Positions 11,505-23,248 are shown, counted from the first letter of the stretch. The stretch: DNA of 64,000 bases from Rahnella rivi (GCF_019049655.1 NZ_JAFMOX010000054.1:62001-126000); one strand, 5' to 3'. Numbers and translations: made by a program. Notes: a model not told the origin generated them from the sequence alone.

Positions 11505-12709
11505 CGGGCACTCCTTACAAACGCCTGGGCTTTAGCCAGCCGCGTTTCAAAATCCACTCGCAGCAATAACACGATTGCCGTCGACATAATGATCAGGCTC
11601 GAACCACCGTAACTGATGAGCGGCAGGGTCAAACCTTTGGTCGGCAACATTCCCGCTGCGGCCCCAACGTTTACCAGCGCCTGGAAACTAAACCACACGC
11701 CGATTGAGCAGGCCAAAAAGCCGGAAAATCGCTGATCAAGCTCTAAAGCACGGCGTCCAATGGACATCGCGCGAAAAGCGACGAAGAATACCATCAACAG
11801 GGCTAAAACCACACCGAAATACCCCAGTTCTTCGCCTAAAATGGAGAAGATAAAATCGGTATGCGCTTCCGGTAAATACTCCAGTTTTTGCACCGAGTTA
11901 CCGAGGCCTTGCCCCCAGAATTCACCACGGCCAAAGGCCATCAGTGACTGGGTTAACTGGTAGCCACTGCCAAAGGGATCGGCCCACGGATTCCAGAAAG
12001 ATGTCACGCGGCGCATACGGTAGGGTTCGGCGATAATCAGCAGCACAACCGCAAAGGCTCCGGAGCCGATGATGGCCAAAAACTGCCACATTTTTGCCCC
12101 TGCCAGAAATAGCATCGCCAGCGTGGTGATAAACAGTACAACCACCGTACCGAGGTCAGGCTGAGCCAGCAGCAACACGGCCAGCACAACCATCACACCC
12201 ATCGGCTTACAAAATCCCCAGAAATTGCTGCGCACCTCATCGACCTTGCGCACCAGATAGCTGGCGAGATAGCAGAACAGTGATAGCTTGGAAAACTCAG
12301 CAGGCTGAATACGCAGAGGACCAAAGGAGATCCAGCGCGATGCCCCGTTAACGGAACTCCCCACCACTAACACCACCAGCAGCATGACCACTGAGAGCAA
12401 AAGCAGCACGTTGCTGTATTTCTGCCAGACCGCCATGGGTACGCGCAGGGTGACCAGTGACATCCCAAATGCCAGTGCGAGGTAAATCGCATCACGTTTG
12501 GCAAACAGGAACGGGTCATCGGCCAGACGCTGTCCAATGGGCATCGATGCCGAGGTCACCATCACGAAACCGACAATCGCCAGACCAAAGGTCAGCCACA
12601 GCAGAGTCCGGTCATACAGCACCAGCGTCACGGCGTCATTTTCTTTGGCGCCCATCACCCAGTCGTTAAACTTTCTAACGAGACCCAGCCCCGGCATACG
12701 GATCCGCAT
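11501..12709 (-). CDS. ftsW: SEDS-family peptidoglycan polymerase FtsW
   Basis: FtsW is the polytopic septal glycosyltransferase that works with FtsI. The 402 residues show about ten hydrophobic segments. The SEDS signature [20 protein letters not shown] appears in the second half, followed by [20 protein letters not shown] and the C-terminal LISYGGSSL motif. The length is a little below E. coli FtsW (414), the difference being at the N-terminus. The start A overlaps the last base of the murD stop (TGATG), showing tight coupling. Confidence 0.98.
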   Translation of the reverse strand: MRIRMPGLGLVRKFNDWVMGAKENDAVTLVLYDRTLLWLTFGLAIVGFVMVTSASMPIGQRLADDPFLFAKRDAIYLALAFGMSLVTLRVPMAVWQKYSNVLLLLSVVMLLVVLVVGSSVNGASRWISFGPLRIQPAEFSKLSLFCYLASYLVRKVDEVRSNFWGFCKPMGVMVVLAVLLLAQPDLGTVVVLFITTLAMLFLAGAKMWQFLAIIGSGAFAVVLLIIAEPYRMRRVTSFWNPWADPFGSGYQLTQSLMAFGRGEFWGQGLGNSVQKLEYLPEAHTDFIFSILGEELGYFGVVLALLMVFFVAFRAMSIGRRALELDQRFSGFLACSIGVWFSFQALVNVGAAAGMLPTKGLTLPLISYGGSSLIIMSTAIVLLLRVDFETRLAKAQAFVRSAR

Positions 12710-14025
12710 CAGCCAAGCTCCTTCGCCAGCGCGGTGAAGACATCACCCCGTTGTTCAAAACTGCGGAACTGATCGAGGCTCGCACAGGCCGGAGAAAGCA
12801 GCACCATATCGCCGGAAACCACACGCGTGCTGATGTCACGCATCGCCAGCTCCAGGGTGTCAAACAATGAAGAGACATCAGGCCGTAAATCAGCCAGCTC
12901 TGCACCGTCACGGCCAAAGCAGTAAACGCGCAGATTGTCGCCCTGCAAATAACGGATCAACGGAGAGAAATCAGCCGATTTGCCATCACCGCCTAACAGC
13001 AGGTGCAACGTCCCCTCAACCTGCAGGCCATTCAGCGCCGCTTCGGTGCTGCCGACGTTGGTCGCCTTGGAATCATTTATCCAGCGCACGCCGTTATGTT
13101 GCCAGGCAATCTGGAAACGGTGAGCCAGACCGGTAAATGTGGTCAGTGCTTTCAGGCTGGAGGCATGTGGCACGCCGACAGCATCTGCCAGCGCCAGCGC
13201 AGCCAGCGCATTGGTATAATTGTGACGGCCAGTCAGCGGCATCTCATGGGTATTAAGAACTTTTTCGCCACGCACACGCAGCCAGATGTCATCCTGCTGA
13301 CGGGTCAGGTGGTAATCACCGACATCCACACCAAAGCTCACGCAACGTTTATCTGCGCCCCGCACCGGCATGGTCAGTGCATCGTCCGCATTGACGACGC
13401 ACAGCGCGGCGTTTTCATAGACTTTCAGTTTTGCAGCCCGATACTGCTGCAAGCCAAACGGATAACGATCCATATGATCTTCGGACACATTCAGGATCGT
13501 GGCCGCTGCAGCATGTAAACTTTCCGTGGTTTCCAGCTGGAAGCTCGACAGCTCAAGCACGAACAGATCGTATTCGTGATCCAGCATGGTCAGCGCTGGC
13601 AAGCCGATATTGCCCCCCACGCCGACGCGCCATCCGGCGGCTTTCGCCATTTCACCCACCATCATGGTCACTGTGCTTTTACCGTTTGAACCGGTGATCG
13701 CCACAATCGGCGTATCGGTTTCCCGGCAGAACAGTTCGATATCACCAACGATTTCCACTCCGGCTTCTGCGGCGGCGCTCAGTGCTGGCGTCGCCAGGGC
13801 AATGCCCGGGCTTGCAACGATCAAATCAGCGTCCAGCAGCCACTCTTCATTGAGCGAACCGAGATGGCGCTCAATGTTATCCGCAAGTTTGTCCAGTCCT
13901 GACGGGCTGACGCGGGTATCAATAACACGCGGCGTAACCCCACGTGCCACAAAGAAATCAACACAGGAGAGGCCGGTCAGCCCCAGCCCGATAATGACAA
14001 CTTTTTTACCCTGATAGTCAGCCAT
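12709..14025 (-). CDS. murD: UDP-N-acetylmuramoyl-L-alanine--D-glutamate ligase MurD
   Basis: MurD adds D-glutamate to UDP-MurNAc-L-Ala. The 438 residues equal the E. coli length. The N-terminal domain carries [17 protein letters not shown], and the ATP loop is [20 protein letters not shown] near residue 110. The central motif [21 protein letters not shown] and the C-terminal [16 protein letters not shown] are characteristic. It starts 2 bp after mraY and overlaps ftsW by one base. Confidence 0.98.
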   Translation of the reverse strand: MADYQGKKVVIIGLGLTGLSCVDFFVARGVTPRVIDTRVSPSGLDKLADNIERHLGSLNEEWLLDADLIVASPGIALATPALSAAAEAGVEIVGDIELFCRETDTPIVAITGSNGKSTVTMMVGEMAKAAGWRVGVGGNIGLPALTMLDHEYDLFVLELSSFQLETTESLHAAAATILNVSEDHMDRYPFGLQQYRAAKLKVYENAALCVVNADDALTMPVRGADKRCVSFGVDVGDYHLTRQQDDIWLRVRGEKVLNTHEMPLTGRHNYTNALAALALADAVGVPHASSLKALTTFTGLAHRFQIAWQHNGVRWINDSKATNVGSTEAALNGLQVEGTLHLLLGGDGKSADFSPLIRYLQGDNLRVYCFGRDGAELADLRPDVSSLFDTLELAMRDISTRVVSGDMVLLSPACASLDQFRSFEQRGDVFTALAKELG

Positions 14026-14027
14026 AA

Positions 14028-15110
14028 TTACCGCACCTTCAGCGTAGCGAGGCCGATCAACACCAGCATCAGCGAAATAATCCAGAAGCGTACGATGACA
14101 CGCGGTTCCGGCCAGCCTTTAAGTTCGTAGTGATGATGAATAGGCGCCATACGGAAAATACGCTGCCCGCGTAACTTAAAGGACCCGACTTGCAGGATAA
14201 CCGACAGTGTTTCGACGACGAACACACCGCCCATAATCACCAGTAAGAATTCCTGACGCAGCAGAACGGCGATGGTACCCAGCGCGCCGCCCAGAGCCAG
14301 AGAGCCGACATCGCCCATGAACACTTGTGCCGGATAGGTGTTAAACCACAGGAATCCAAGTCCTGCACCGACAATGGCGGTACACACGATCACCAGTTCC
14401 CCCGCATGACGCAGATAGGGAATATGCAGGTAACTGGCAAAATTCATGTTACCCGTGGCCCATGCGACCAGCGCAAAACCTGCTGCGACAAATACCGTAG
14501 GCATAATCGCCAGACCGTCCAGACCGTCCGTCAGGTTTACCGCGTTGCTGGTGCCCACGATCACGAAATAGCTCAGCAGGATGTACAGCAGACCAAGCTG
14601 TGGCATGACGTCTTTAAAGAACGGTACAACCAATTCAGTCGCGGGCGTGTCTTTGCCGATGGCATACATCGTAAATGCCGCGGCCAGCGCGATGACGGAC
14701 TGCCAGAAGTATTTCCAGCGGGCTATCAGCCCTTTGGTGTCTTTACGCACGACTTTCCGGTAATCATCGATGAAACCGACAACGCCGTAGCCAATAAGAA
14801 CAAACAGCACGCACCAGACATACGGGTTCGACGGATATGCCCACATCAGCACTGAAATAGTGATAGAGGCCAAAATCATCAGGCCGCCCATCGTTGGCGT
14901 ACCGCGTTTACTGAAATGTGATTCCGGACCGTCGTTGCGAACAACCTGACCAAATGACATTTTTTGCAGACGGGCGATCATCCGTGGACCAATCCACAAT
15001 GACAGGAAAAGTGCAGTCAGCAGGCTGACAATGGCGCGAAACGTCAGGTAGGAAAAGACGTTGAAGCCGGAATAATATTTGACCAAGTGTTCGGCCAGCC
15101 AAACTAACAT
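14028..15110 (-). CDS. mraY: Phospho-N-acetylmuramoyl-pentapeptide transferase MraY
   Basis: MraY transfers phospho-MurNAc-pentapeptide to undecaprenyl phosphate, forming lipid I in the inner membrane. The 360 residues match E. coli and have about ten membrane segments. Conserved cytoplasmic loops are visible: [29 protein letters not shown] with the catalytic Asp pair, [11 protein letters not shown], and the histidine loop [15 protein letters not shown]. Its start overlaps the murF end by 7 bp. Confidence 0.99.
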   Translation of the reverse strand: MLVWLAEHLVKYYSGFNVFSYLTFRAIVSLLTALFLSLWIGPRMIARLQKMSFGQVVRNDGPESHFSKRGTPTMGGLMILASITISVLMWAYPSNPYVWCVLFVLIGYGVVGFIDDYRKVVRKDTKGLIARWKYFWQSVIALAAAFTMYAIGKDTPATELVVPFFKDVMPQLGLLYILLSYFVIVGTSNAVNLTDGLDGLAIMPTVFVAAGFALVAWATGNMNFASYLHIPYLRHAGELVIVCTAIVGAGLGFLWFNTYPAQVFMGDVGSLALGGALGTIAVLLRQEFLLVIMGGVFVVETLSVILQVGSFKLRGQRIFRMAPIHHHYELKGWPEPRVIVRFWIISLMLVLIGLATLKVR

Positions 15111-16465
15111 GTTGCATTCTCCTGTAACGCGCGTACTACCTGCTCCATTGCGGCACTACGTGAACCTTTAATCAAAACGGTAATTACCGCATGTTCAGAC
15201 AGTAAGCTCGTTAAACGGGCCGTCAGGGCTGCCTTATCCTCTACATGCTCACCACAGCCACTGAGATCACTGATGATGCGGCTGTCATGGCCAATACTGA
15301 ATACTTTGTCGATACCTGCGTCGCGGATGGCTTCACCAACCTGACGGTGGCAACTTTCGCTTTCCGCACCCAGCTCTGCCATATCGCCCACTGCCATCAC
15401 GCGGTAGCCAGGCATCTCGGCCAAAACCTGCGCGGCAGCGGTCATGGAACCGACGTTGGCGTTGTAGCTGTCATCAAGAAGAGTTTTACCTTCGCTCAGC
15501 ACAATCGGGAACAAGCGCCCTTTCACTGATTGCAGCGTCGCAAGCCCTGCGCGCACGTTATCCAGCGAGGCACCGACTGAGAGTGCCAGCGCCGCAGCGG
15601 CCAGCGCGTTAGCGATATTGTGACGACCAGGAACAGGCAGCGAGACATCAATGCTGCCCTGAGGGGAATGTAAGGTGAATGCGGTATTCAGCGGGCTGAG
15701 TCTGACATCCGAGGCGCTGAAGTCGATGTCCGCACGCTGGGTCGCAGAGAAACGCCAGACCTTTTTACCGGTAAGCTTGTGCTGCCAGTTTGCCCAGTCA
15801 TTATTATCTGCATTGATCACAGCGATGCCGTCGTCCGGCAACCCTTCGAAAATCTCGCCTTTCGCCTGAGCAACTCCGGCCAGTGAACCGAAACCTTCCA
15901 GATGTGCGGCAGAGAGGTTGTTTATCAGCGCCGTTTCAGGACGCGCCAGCGCAGTGGTGTAGGCGATTTCACCCGCATGGTTTGCGCCCATTTCGATAAC
16001 AGCAAAATCGTGTTCTGCGGTCAGACGTAATAAGGTCAGCGGCACGCCGATGTCATTATTGAAGTTGCCTGCGGTATACAGCACATTGCCGCACTCACGC
16101 AAAATCGCGGCGGTCATCTCTTTCACCGAGGTTTTGCCGGAAGAACCCGTAAGGCCAACCACGCGTGCAGGAACCTGCTGACGCACCCAGCCGCCGAGTT
16201 GTCCCAGCGCGATGCGGGTATCAGCCACCACTAACTGCGGGACGTCCACCGGTAAGCGCTTACTTACCAGCAACGCCCCTGAACCGGCCTTGACAGCCTC
16301 TGCAGCAAAGTCATGAGCATCATACTTCTCGCCTTTCAGGGCAATGAACAAACAGCCTGGCGTGACCTGACGGGTATCGGTTGTGACGCTGTCAATTTGG
16401 GTATCATTGCCGATAAGTTCAGCATTGAGTGCCGCCGCCAACGTTTGCAGGGAAACGCGGATCAT
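15104..16465 (-). CDS. murF: UDP-MurNAc-tripeptide--D-Ala-D-Ala ligase MurF
   Basis: MurF attaches the D-Ala-D-Ala dipeptide made by Ddl, completing the cytoplasmic pentapeptide. The 453 residues include the N-terminal substrate domain ([17 protein letters not shown]), the ATP loop [15 protein letters not shown] near residue 108 and the downstream [14 protein letters not shown] and [14 protein letters not shown] motifs. Its ATG overlaps the murE stop by 4 bp. Confidence 0.98.
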   Translation of the reverse strand: MIRVSLQTLAAALNAELIGNDTQIDSVTTDTRQVTPGCLFIALKGEKYDAHDFAAEAVKAGSGALLVSKRLPVDVPQLVVADTRIALGQLGGWVRQQVPARVVGLTGSSGKTSVKEMTAAILRECGNVLYTAGNFNNDIGVPLTLLRLTAEHDFAVIEMGANHAGEIAYTTALARPETALINNLSAAHLEGFGSLAGVAQAKGEIFEGLPDDGIAVINADNNDWANWQHKLTGKKVWRFSATQRADIDFSASDVRLSPLNTAFTLHSPQGSIDVSLPVPGRHNIANALAAAALALSVGASLDNVRAGLATLQSVKGRLFPIVLSEGKTLLDDSYNANVGSMTAAAQVLAEMPGYRVMAVGDMAELGAESESCHRQVGEAIRDAGIDKVFSIGHDSRIISDLSGCGEHVEDKAALTARLTSLLSEHAVITVLIKGSRSAAMEQVVRALQENATC

Positions 16466-17949
16466 GCGATCACCCCCAGTAAACGGGCAACGGTGACACG
16501 ATCGGAGTAATCAAGACGCTGATTACCGACAAGCTGATAATCCTCATGACCTTTACCCGCAATCAGCACAACGTCATTTTCCGTTGCCTGCATAATCGCG
16601 CTGGTCACCGCTTCTGCGCGGCCATGAATTTCCTGAGCACGCCCGCCATCGAGCAGCCCGGCAAGGATGTCTGCGACAATAGCGCGAGGCTCTTCGCTGC
16701 GCGGGTTATCGTCAGTCACGATTACGCGGTCAGCGTATTGTTCTGCGATGCCGCCCATCAGTGGGCGCTTGCCTTTATCACGGTCACCGCCGCAGCCAAA
16801 CACACACCACAGCGTGCCACGGCAATGCAAGCGGGCTGCCGCCAGCGCTTTTTCCAGCGCGTCCGGCGTATGGGCATAATCCACGACTGCTGTCGGTTTG
16901 CCCGGCGCATTGAAAACTTCCATGCGGCCGCACACCGGTTGTAATTGCGAGCTCACTGCCAGCAGTTGTGCCAGCGGGTAATCCTGAGACAGCAGAGTCG
17001 CCAGCGCCACCAGCAGATTGCTGACGTTGAAAGCGCCCATCAGACGGCTTTCCAGCAGCCCTTCGCCCCAGCTTGAATCGATGTTTACGGTGGCGCCGTT
17101 GTCGTGATAATTCACGCTGCGCGCCGCCAGCCAGCGGCCTTTCCAGCCTGCCGGAATTTTATCTTCCATGGTGACGGCAATAGCGTCCGGCGTCTTCGCC
17201 AGCCAGCGCAACCCGACGTCATCGTCAGCATTAATAATTTTTTGGCCGACCTGATGCGAAGCGAAGAGCTGCCATTTGGCATCTTCGTAACTTTGCATGT
17301 CACCGTGGTAATCAAGATGATCGCGGCTCAGGTTGGTAAATGCGGCTGCCGCAAACGGCAGTGCGGCGACACGATGCTGAACCAGTCCGTGGGAAGAGAC
17401 TTCCATTGCGGCAAAGGTTGCACCCTGTTTCACCAGGTCAGCCAGAATGTGCTGAACCTGCACGGCAGAGCCGGTGGTATTTTCTGCCGGAACCACTTTG
17501 TCCAGCAAACCATTTCCGACGGTGCCCATGACGGCACTGGTTTCGCCCAGCAACTGGCTCCACTGCGCCAGCAACTGCGTGGTCGTGGTTTTGCCGTTGG
17601 TGCCGGTCACGCCAATCAGGCGCAAAGCATTGCCTGGTTGATGATAAAAACGCCCGGCCAGTTCAGAGAGCAGGACATTCAGATTCTCGAGATAAATTAC
17701 CGGTACACCATGCATCTGGCAGACCGTTCCGTGCTCTTGCTCACCCTTTGCTTCGGCCACGATGGCAGCGACGCCCTGGGCAATTGCCTGGGGAATAAAA
17801 CGACGCCCATCACTGGTATGGCCTGAAATCGCGACAAACAGATCTCCGGCAGCCGCCACGCGGCTGTCTAAAATCATCTCTTTTAGCGCTACTGCCGGGG
17901 CATCACTCACCCAGGGCGCTAATAGGTCGCGCAAATTACGATCTGCCAC
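16462..17949 (-). CDS. murE: UDP-MurNAc-L-Ala-D-Glu--meso-diaminopimelate ligase MurE
   Basis: MurE adds the third stem residue. The motif [11 protein letters not shown], with Asp-Asn-Pro-Arg, marks the meso-diaminopimelate form rather than the lysine form and so fits a Gram-negative wall. The 495 residues equal E. coli. The ATP loop is [17 protein letters not shown] near residue 115. The start lies inside the 3' end of ftsI (14-bp overlap), and the end overlaps murF by 4 bp. Confidence 0.98.
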   Translation of the reverse strand: MADRNLRDLLAPWVSDAPAVALKEMILDSRVAAAGDLFVAISGHTSDGRRFIPQAIAQGVAAIVAEAKGEQEHGTVCQMHGVPVIYLENLNVLLSELAGRFYHQPGNALRLIGVTGTNGKTTTTQLLAQWSQLLGETSAVMGTVGNGLLDKVVPAENTTGSAVQVQHILADLVKQGATFAAMEVSSHGLVQHRVAALPFAAAAFTNLSRDHLDYHGDMQSYEDAKWQLFASHQVGQKIINADDDVGLRWLAKTPDAIAVTMEDKIPAGWKGRWLAARSVNYHDNGATVNIDSSWGEGLLESRLMGAFNVSNLLVALATLLSQDYPLAQLLAVSSQLQPVCGRMEVFNAPGKPTAVVDYAHTPDALEKALAAARLHCRGTLWCVFGCGGDRDKGKRPLMGGIAEQYADRVIVTDDNPRSEEPRAIVADILAGLLDGGRAQEIHGRAEAVTSAIMQATENDVVLIAGKGHEDYQLVGNQRLDYSDRVTVARLLGVIA

Positions 17950-19699
17950 CTGAAGCCTCTTTTTGATTATTCACTATGTCTGCATTTTCATCGGCAGTCA
18001 GCGCATCCGGTTCAACGTTCATGGTGCGCAATACGCCGCCCATGATGGCGCCAAACACCGGTGCGGAAACGGCCCCACCGTAATACTTCCCTGCCTGCGG
18101 ATCGTTGATAACAACCACCAGTGCAAATCTTGGATTGCTTGCCGGTGCAACGCCTGCGGTGTAGGCAATGTATTTGTTCACGTATTTCCCATCGGGACCG
18201 ACTTTCTTCGCGGTACCGGTTTTAATCGCAATGCGGTAACCCTTGATCGCGGCCTTCACGCCACCGCCGCCAGGCAGCGCGACGCTTTCCATCATGTGAA
18301 CGACGCTGCGCACAACAGGCTCAGGGAAGATGCGTTCACCGGATACCGGGGGATCAACCCGGGTTATGGACAGCGGACGATAAATGCCCATGCTGCCAAT
18401 CGTTGCGTAGACTCGCGCCAGCTGGAGAGGTGTCACCATTAGCCCGTAGCCGAAAGAGAAGGTGGCCCTCTCTATGTCAGACCACCGTTGTTTTTTAGGG
18501 TATAAGCCACTGCTTTCTCCAACCAGCCCCAAATTGGTCGGTTTTCCCAATCCGAATCGCGAGTAAGTGTCTACCAGCTCTGCGGACGGCATCGATAACG
18601 CCAGTCGTGAAACACCGACGTTACTCGACTTCTGCAAGATACCCGTGACGGAAAGCTCCGCGTAACGGGCCACATCTTTAATCTCATGACCATTTATCCG
18701 GTACGGCAAGGTGTTCAGCACGCTGTTCTCACGCACGACACCATTTTTCAACGCCGTCATCACCACCATAGGTTTTACCGTGGAACCTGGCTCGAAGATG
18801 TCGGTGATCGCCCGGTTACGCATCACGTCTTTCGGCGTATTCGGCATGTTGTTTGGGTTGTAGGACGGGCTGTTCGCCATCGCCAGCACTTCGCCGGTTT
18901 GCACATCCACCAGCACGGCAGTGCCTGATTCGGCTTTGTTGAAGGCTACCGCGTTGTTCAGCTCGCGATAAACCAGCGCCTGAAGACGTTCATCGATGCT
19001 GAGCGCCAGATTGTGCGCTGCCTGGCTATCCACTGAGGAGATGTCTTCGATAACGCGACCGAAACGGTCTTTACGGATGGTGCGCTCGCCCGGTTTTCCC
19101 GTCAGCCAGCGGTCAAAACTTTTCTCAACACCCTCGATACCTTCACCATCAATGTTAGTGACACCAATGACGTGCGAGGTGACCTGACCTGCCGGATAGT
19201 AACGACGTGACTCCTGGCGCAGGGAAATCCCAGGAAGTTTGAGTTTGTGAATATATTCGCCGACAGAAGGGTTTATCTGGCGGGCGAGATAGACGAAACG
19301 GCCTTTAGGGTTGGCATTAATACGGGCAGAAAGTTGGTCGAGCGGCATATTCAGCGCGTCAGCCAGCGCTTTCCATTTGGTATCAACCGTGATGCCGCCC
19401 CGGTCGATGATTTCTTTCGGATCAGCCCAGATAGCATTGACCGGCACGCTGACCGCGAGAGGGCGGCCTGAGCGATCGGTAATCATGCCACGGGAGGTCG
19501 GAATGGTTTGAACGCGCAGGGAGCGTAAGTCCCCTTCCTTGACCAACTTGTCCGGGTTAATCACCTGCAGATAAGCTACCCGCAACATCAGCCCCAGTAA
19601 TGCCAGCAAAATACAGGCGCACAACAACGCAAAACGCCAGCTTATAAAGCTGGCTTGATCTTCTGGACGCTTTAACTTCGCGGTGCGTGTTGCTTTCAT
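17936..19699 (-). CDS. ftsI: Septal peptidoglycan transpeptidase FtsI (PBP3)
   Basis: FtsI is the class B penicillin-binding protein that cross-links septal peptidoglycan and is a main target of aztreonam and cephalexin. The 587 residues have a cytoplasmic tail, one membrane segment near 24-45 ([20 protein letters not shown]), a pedestal domain and a transpeptidase domain. Catalytic motifs are all present: STVKP near residue 305, the SSN of [14 protein letters not shown], and KTGTAKKVG. It lies 27 bp downstream of ftsL. Confidence 0.98.
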   Translation of the reverse strand: MKATRTAKLKRPEDQASFISWRFALLCACILLALLGLMLRVAYLQVINPDKLVKEGDLRSLRVQTIPTSRGMITDRSGRPLAVSVPVNAIWADPKEIIDRGGITVDTKWKALADALNMPLDQLSARINANPKGRFVYLARQINPSVGEYIHKLKLPGISLRQESRRYYPAGQVTSHVIGVTNIDGEGIEGVEKSFDRWLTGKPGERTIRKDRFGRVIEDISSVDSQAAHNLALSIDERLQALVYRELNNAVAFNKAESGTAVLVDVQTGEVLAMANSPSYNPNNMPNTPKDVMRNRAITDIFEPGSTVKPMVVMTALKNGVVRENSVLNTLPYRINGHEIKDVARYAELSVTGILQKSSNVGVSRLALSMPSAELVDTYSRFGLGKPTNLGLVGESSGLYPKKQRWSDIERATFSFGYGLMVTPLQLARVYATIGSMGIYRPLSITRVDPPVSGERIFPEPVVRSVVHMMESVALPGGGGVKAAIKGYRIAIKTGTAKKVGPDGKYVNKYIAYTAGVAPASNPRFALVVVINDPQAGKYYGGAVSAPVFGAIMGGVLRTMNVEPDALTADENADIVNNQKEASGGRS

Positions 19700-19726
19700 T
19701 AGCTGCCTGTATTCTCCGTGCGCATT

Positions 19727-20047
19727 TTAAGGCTGAACCACAATAGTTTCTTGAGATGGATCAACGTGCTGCATCTGCAATTTCTCCGTTGCGATGCGTT
19801 CTACCCGGCTGTGATCGCCGAGGGCATTCTCTTCAAGGATCAGGTTGCGCCACTCAATGTCCAGCGCATCCCTTTCCAGCACTAACTGTTCCCGCTGTGC
19901 CGTCAGTAAACGCGTACGGTGAGCGGTGGTGACCACGAAAATTGCGCTGACTAAAACAGCGATCAGCAAAATCATCGGGATCTTGCCATTGCGCAAAATG
20001 TCGCTGGCAATGACCCCCACTAAACCGTGGCGTTCATTGCCGATCAC
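19727..20047 (-). CDS. ftsL: Cell division protein FtsL
   Basis: FtsL is a small bitopic protein that forms the FtsQLB complex and activates FtsWI. The 106 residues contain one membrane segment near 23-43 ([20 protein letters not shown]) and a periplasmic coiled-coil stretch ([20 protein letters not shown]). E. coli FtsL has 121 residues, with a longer cytoplasmic tail. The ATG overlaps the rsmH stop by 4 bp. Confidence 0.96.
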   Translation of the reverse strand: MIGNERHGLVGVIASDILRNGKIPMILLIAVLVSAIFVVTTAHRTRLLTAQREQLVLERDALDIEWRNLILEENALGDHSRVERIATEKLQMQHVDPSQETIVVQP

Positions 20048-20985
20048 GATGCCGTTCTCTCAGCAAAACGCAGTACAGAACTGCGGGCCCGCGGGTTTTC
20101 TGACACTTCCGCATCTGAGGGCATCATTTTTCCCACTGACTTTAATGAACGCCCGCCAAGCTCGGCGATCTGCGCTTCCGTCATTGGAATACCGGCCGGT
20201 ACCTGTGCACCGCGACTGTGCTGACGAATAAAGCGCTTCACGATGCGGTCTTCCAGTGAGTGGAAGCTGATTACCGACAGCCGTCCGGCCGGGGCAAGAA
20301 TCTCCAGCGCGCCATCAAGCGCACGTTCGATTTCTTCCAGTTCACTGTTGATGTAGATACGAATCGCCTGGAAGCTGCGCGTCGCGGGATGCTTGTGCTT
20401 CTCGCGAAACGGCGAGGCATTCGCAATTAAATCAGCCAGCTCTTTGGTTCGCGTCATCGGCAATTCACGGTTACGCTCGACAATCGCGCGCGCGATGCGT
20501 TTCGCAAAACGCTCTTCACCAAACGTTTTCAGAACCCAAATAATGTCTTCTTCTTCCGCTTTCATCAGCCATTCAGCCGCTGAATAACCTCGTGTAGGAT
20601 CCATGCGCATATCCAGAGGTCCGTCGCGCATAAAGGAGAATCCGCGCTCAGCATCATCCAGTTGCGGAGAAGAAACGCCTAAATCCAACAGCACACCGTC
20701 GATCTTACCTTCCAGACCCCGCTCGCGGACGTAATCAGCGAGATCGGAAAAAGGTCCGTGGATAATAGAGAAACGGGCATCATCAATAGACTCTGCGGCT
20801 TTGATCGCTTGCGGATCGCGGTCAATCGCCAGCAGACGGCCTTCAGGCCCAAGCTGTGACAAAATCAGACGTGAGTGGCCACCGCGACCAAAAGTTCCGT
20901 CTATGTAAATGCCGTCCTGGCGGATGTTCAGACCGTTAACGGCTTCATCCAGCAAAACGGAAGTGTGTTTGTAGTTTTCAACCAT
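20044..20985 (-). CDS. rsmH: 16S rRNA (cytosine1402-N4)-methyltransferase RsmH
   Basis: RsmH (formerly MraW) N4-methylates C1402 in the ribosomal P-site. The 313 residues equal E. coli. The SAM-binding segment is [16 protein letters not shown] near residue 30, followed by [11 protein letters not shown] and the catalytic-region motif [14 protein letters not shown] near residue 100. The C-terminal [15 protein letters not shown] is characteristic. It begins 2 bp after the mraZ stop, so the two genes are read together. Confidence 0.98.
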   Translation of the reverse strand: MVENYKHTSVLLDEAVNGLNIRQDGIYIDGTFGRGGHSRLILSQLGPEGRLLAIDRDPQAIKAAESIDDARFSIIHGPFSDLADYVRERGLEGKIDGVLLDLGVSSPQLDDAERGFSFMRDGPLDMRMDPTRGYSAAEWLMKAEEEDIIWVLKTFGEERFAKRIARAIVERNRELPMTRTKELADLIANASPFREKHKHPATRSFQAIRIYINSELEEIERALDGALEILAPAGRLSVISFHSLEDRIVKRFIRQHSRGAQVPAGIPMTEAQIAELGGRSLKSVGKMMPSDAEVSENPRARSSVLRFAERTAS

Positions 20986-20987
20986 GC

Positions 20988-21446
20988 TTATAATGACAAG
21001 TCCTGTAATCGATCAGAAAGAGGTTCCTGAGACGATTGTTCAGCGTCTATGTCTTCCTTAACTTGTTGATACCAGGTCTGTTCATCCCACAGTTCAAACT
21101 TGTTGAACTGCCCAACCAGCATCACTTCTTTTGCGAGCCCGGCGTGCTGACGCAGTGTGTTCGCAATCAACAGACGCCCGGCGTTATCCATCTGACATTC
21201 ACTGGCATGTCCCAGAAGCAGGCGCTGAATACGGCGCTCCACAGGGTTCATACTCGACAGACGGGACAATTTTCGTTCGATAATTTCCCATTCGGGAAGG
21301 GTGTAAAGGAGGAGGCACGGGTGATGGAGATCTATGGTGCAAACCATTTGACCTTGCGATTCCTCGCTCAGCAAATCCCGGTATCGGGTGGGTACGGCAA
21401 GTCGCCCTTTGCTGTCGAGATTAACCATCGTCGCGCCACGAAACAT
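20988..21446 (-). CDS. mraZ: Transcriptional regulator MraZ, first gene of the dcw cluster
   Basis: MraZ is a double SpoVT/AbrB-fold DNA-binding protein that represses its own dcw operon promoter. The 152 residues match E. coli and show two repeats of the family motif: [17 protein letters not shown] near 10-26 and [17 protein letters not shown] in the second half, with DxxGR at each. The ATG at 21446 has GGGGAG about 8 nt upstream. Operator repeats and a promoter lie just upstream. Confidence 0.98.
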   Translation of the reverse strand: MFRGATMVNLDSKGRLAVPTRYRDLLSEESQGQMVCTIDLHHPCLLLYTLPEWEIIERKLSRLSSMNPVERRIQRLLLGHASECQMDNAGRLLIANTLRQHAGLAKEVMLVGQFNKFELWDEQTWYQQVKEDIDAEQSSQEPLSDRLQDLSL

Positions 21447-21469
21447 GGCGCTCTACTCCCCTTTGACCT

Positions 21470-21499
21470 TATTCACCACTTTCCTCCACAAATTCCCAC
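21470..21499 (-). promoter_or_regulatory. MraZ operator: three GTGG repeats at 10-bp spacing
   Basis: Read on the minus strand, three decamers follow one another without gaps: GTGGGAATTT, GTGGAGGAAA and GTGGTGAATA. The exact 10-bp period places each TGG on the same DNA face. MraZ is known to bind TGGGN direct repeats separated by 5 nt upstream of mraZ. The first copy matches that best; the second and third have A and T at the fourth position. The array lies between the -10 box and the mraZ start. Confidence 0.75.
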
Positions 21500-21506
21500 T
21501 TAAAGG

Positions 21507-21536
21507 AGTTTACGGATGGTTTTAAAACCTTGTCAA
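21507..21536 (-). promoter_or_regulatory. Pmra promoter of the dcw cluster
   Basis: On the minus strand a perfect -35 box TTGACA (21531-21536) is followed after 18 bp by TAAACT (21507-21512), a 4/6 match to the -10 consensus. The placement matches the E. coli mra promoter that feeds most of the cluster. The spacer contains the palindrome GGTTTTAAAACC. Transcription would start just ahead of the MraZ repeats. Confidence 0.8.
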
Positions 21537-22114
21537 GCCAGAGCGGAGGCGGTTTGGTAATATTTACGCAGGGACAGGAAAGCCCGCCCCAGGTAAGCGA
21601 GGTGATTTAGAGGTGAAATAGAAAATAACGTCATGATTAGTTGAAGAAATTTCGGAGGGTTAATAATTTCGTTTAAAAAAAAACCAAAATGAACATTATT
21701 TAACTATTTATATTCTTCTGCTCTATGACTCAGTTTTCCGGGTCTTTATGCCTTAAGAAAAATCATTTCCGATTTTTTTTCGGCCATCACTGCTAAATCA
21801 TCATCATTAAGAATGCCAGCCCGCGTGGCACAAGCCTTTCAGCGCATTTAAAAACCACGAGTCGCGGCCCGCACCCATACTCAAAGAAATTAAGCCGGGA
21901 ATTCTACAGCACTTTTGCAGACTGCATTAACGTATTTTGAAATTGATTTACGGGTTTATATCAGCGAAAAAAATGAGAACACATTTGTTAATAATTCAGC
22001 GCTCTGGGAATGCTCTTAAAATACCCGCTTATCCCGCAAGGGATTGTTTTTAGCGAAGGGAATACTTGTCCTGGTGAAATTTGAGAAAGGAAAAGAGCGG
22101 GTGAGGGAAAATCG
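21537..22114. other. Non-coding AT-rich stretch between cra and the mra promoter
   Basis: About 580 bp without a credible gene. It is markedly AT-rich compared with the flanking coding DNA and includes long A and T runs (for example near 21676 and 21773). No convincing ribosome site with an open frame, no tRNA and no repeat was found. An extra upstream promoter for the dcw cluster or a Fis/H-NS-type binding region could be here; nothing specific is visible. Confidence 0.5.
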
Positions 22115-22136
22115 CGGGCACCCCACAGAATGCCCG
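22115..22136 (-). terminator. Possible weak terminator after cra
   Basis: CGGGCA and TGCCCG form a 6-bp GC-rich stem around 10 nt, starting 9 bp beyond the cra stop. The following minus-strand sequence is CGATTTTCCC, only a short T-run. This could end cra transcription weakly. Confidence 0.4.
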
Positions 22137-22144
22137 TCAGAGAT

Positions 22145-23149
22145 TTACTTGCGGCTTAAACGGCCACGACGGAAGAGATTGCGACGAATACGGGTCAGGC
22201 CTGCTTTAGGTTTTTTGGGCTCATCGAGGCAAGCCAAAACCAGCTCCAGCACGCGCTCAGCCACATCGCGATGGCGCTGCGCGACAGCCAGCACCGGGCA
22301 TTCAAGGAAGTCGAGGAGTTCATTGTCGCCAAAGGTCGCAATCACCAGATCGACAGGCAAACGCCCTTCCATCTTCAGCGTGACATCCATGACGCCCTGC
22401 AAAAGCTGAAACGAGGTAGTGAATAACGCCTGCGGCATCGGGTGGGTTTTCAGCCATTCAGCGAACACAACCGCCGCCGATTCGCGGTCGTAGGCGTTGG
22501 CATAAAGATATTCGGGCTGACGTGCATCATCCGCCCAGGCCTGACGGAACCCCTGCTCGCGCAGGAAGCTCACCGACAATTCCGGCAGCGCGCCCAGATA
22601 CAATACCGATTCAGCAGGGAACGTTCGCAGCTCCTGCGCCAGCATCAGGGCATCTTCCTGATCGGCGCCCACGACGCTGATGAAATGTTCCGGATCCAGC
22701 GCGCGATCCAGCGCAATGATCGGGAAATCCCCGTTGGCCCAGCGTTGATAGAAAGGGTGTTCCGGCGGTAAAGAGGTGGAAATGATGATCGCATCAACCT
22801 GTCGTTGCAGCAGGTGTTCGATGCAGCGCATTTCGTTATCCGGCTGATCTTCAGAGCAGGCAATCAGCAACTGATACCCACGCTGTCGCGCCTGACGCTC
22901 AAGAAAGTTGGCGATTTTGGTGTAGCTGGTATTTTCCAGATCGGGGATCACCAGACCAATAGATCGGGTTCGGCCAGCGCGCAGCCCCGCCGCCACCGCG
23001 TTCGGGTGATAGTTATGTTCCTTCACAACAGCCATGACTTTTTCGACTGTTTTATCGCTGACACGATACTGCTTCGCTTTGCCATTAATCACATAACTGG
23101 CCGTGGTACGCGAAACGCCCGCTAACCTCGCGATCTCATCCAGCTTCAC
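22145..23149 (-). CDS. cra: Catabolite repressor/activator Cra (FruR)
   Basis: Cra is a LacI-family regulator that senses fructose-1-phosphate or fructose-1,6-bisphosphate and switches between glycolysis and gluconeogenesis. The 334 residues match E. coli in length. The N-terminal helix-turn-helix with hinge reads [20 protein letters not shown] at residues 3-22. The periplasmic-binding-like effector domain follows ([20 protein letters not shown]). It lies between ilvH and mraZ as in E. coli but is separated from ilvH by a strong terminator, so it should have its own promoter. Confidence 0.98.
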   Translation of the reverse strand: MKLDEIARLAGVSRTTASYVINGKAKQYRVSDKTVEKVMAVVKEHNYHPNAVAAGLRAGRTRSIGLVIPDLENTSYTKIANFLERQARQRGYQLLIACSEDQPDNEMRCIEHLLQRQVDAIIISTSLPPEHPFYQRWANGDFPIIALDRALDPEHFISVVGADQEDALMLAQELRTFPAESVLYLGALPELSVSFLREQGFRQAWADDARQPEYLYANAYDRESAAVVFAEWLKTHPMPQALFTTSFQLLQGVMDVTLKMEGRLPVDLVIATFGDNELLDFLECPVLAVAQRHRDVAERVLELVLACLDEPKKPKAGLTRIRRNLFRRGRLSRK

Positions 23150-23219
23150 TGAGATAACCCCTTAAGAAAGATAATGCTTTATCTAACCCCAGAAGACCCT
23201 GCCGGGCAAGGTGTTTTAC

Positions 23220-23231
23220 CGAATCGCTTCA
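23220..23231 (-). promoter_or_regulatory. Candidate Cra operator upstream of cra
   Basis: The minus strand reads TGAAGCGATTCG, matching 10 of 12 positions of the palindromic Cra consensus TGAAWCGWTTCA. It sits about 70 bp before the cra start and just downstream of the ilvH terminator, where a cra promoter should lie. This suggests autoregulation. One short site can arise by chance. Confidence 0.45.
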
Positions 23232-23248
23232 CCTGAGACACAAAAAAG

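Noticed and set aside
22044-22409. 121-codon plus-strand frame over the cra 3' end
   Set aside because: Mostly antisense to cra with an Arg/Ser-rich translation; no support as a gene.
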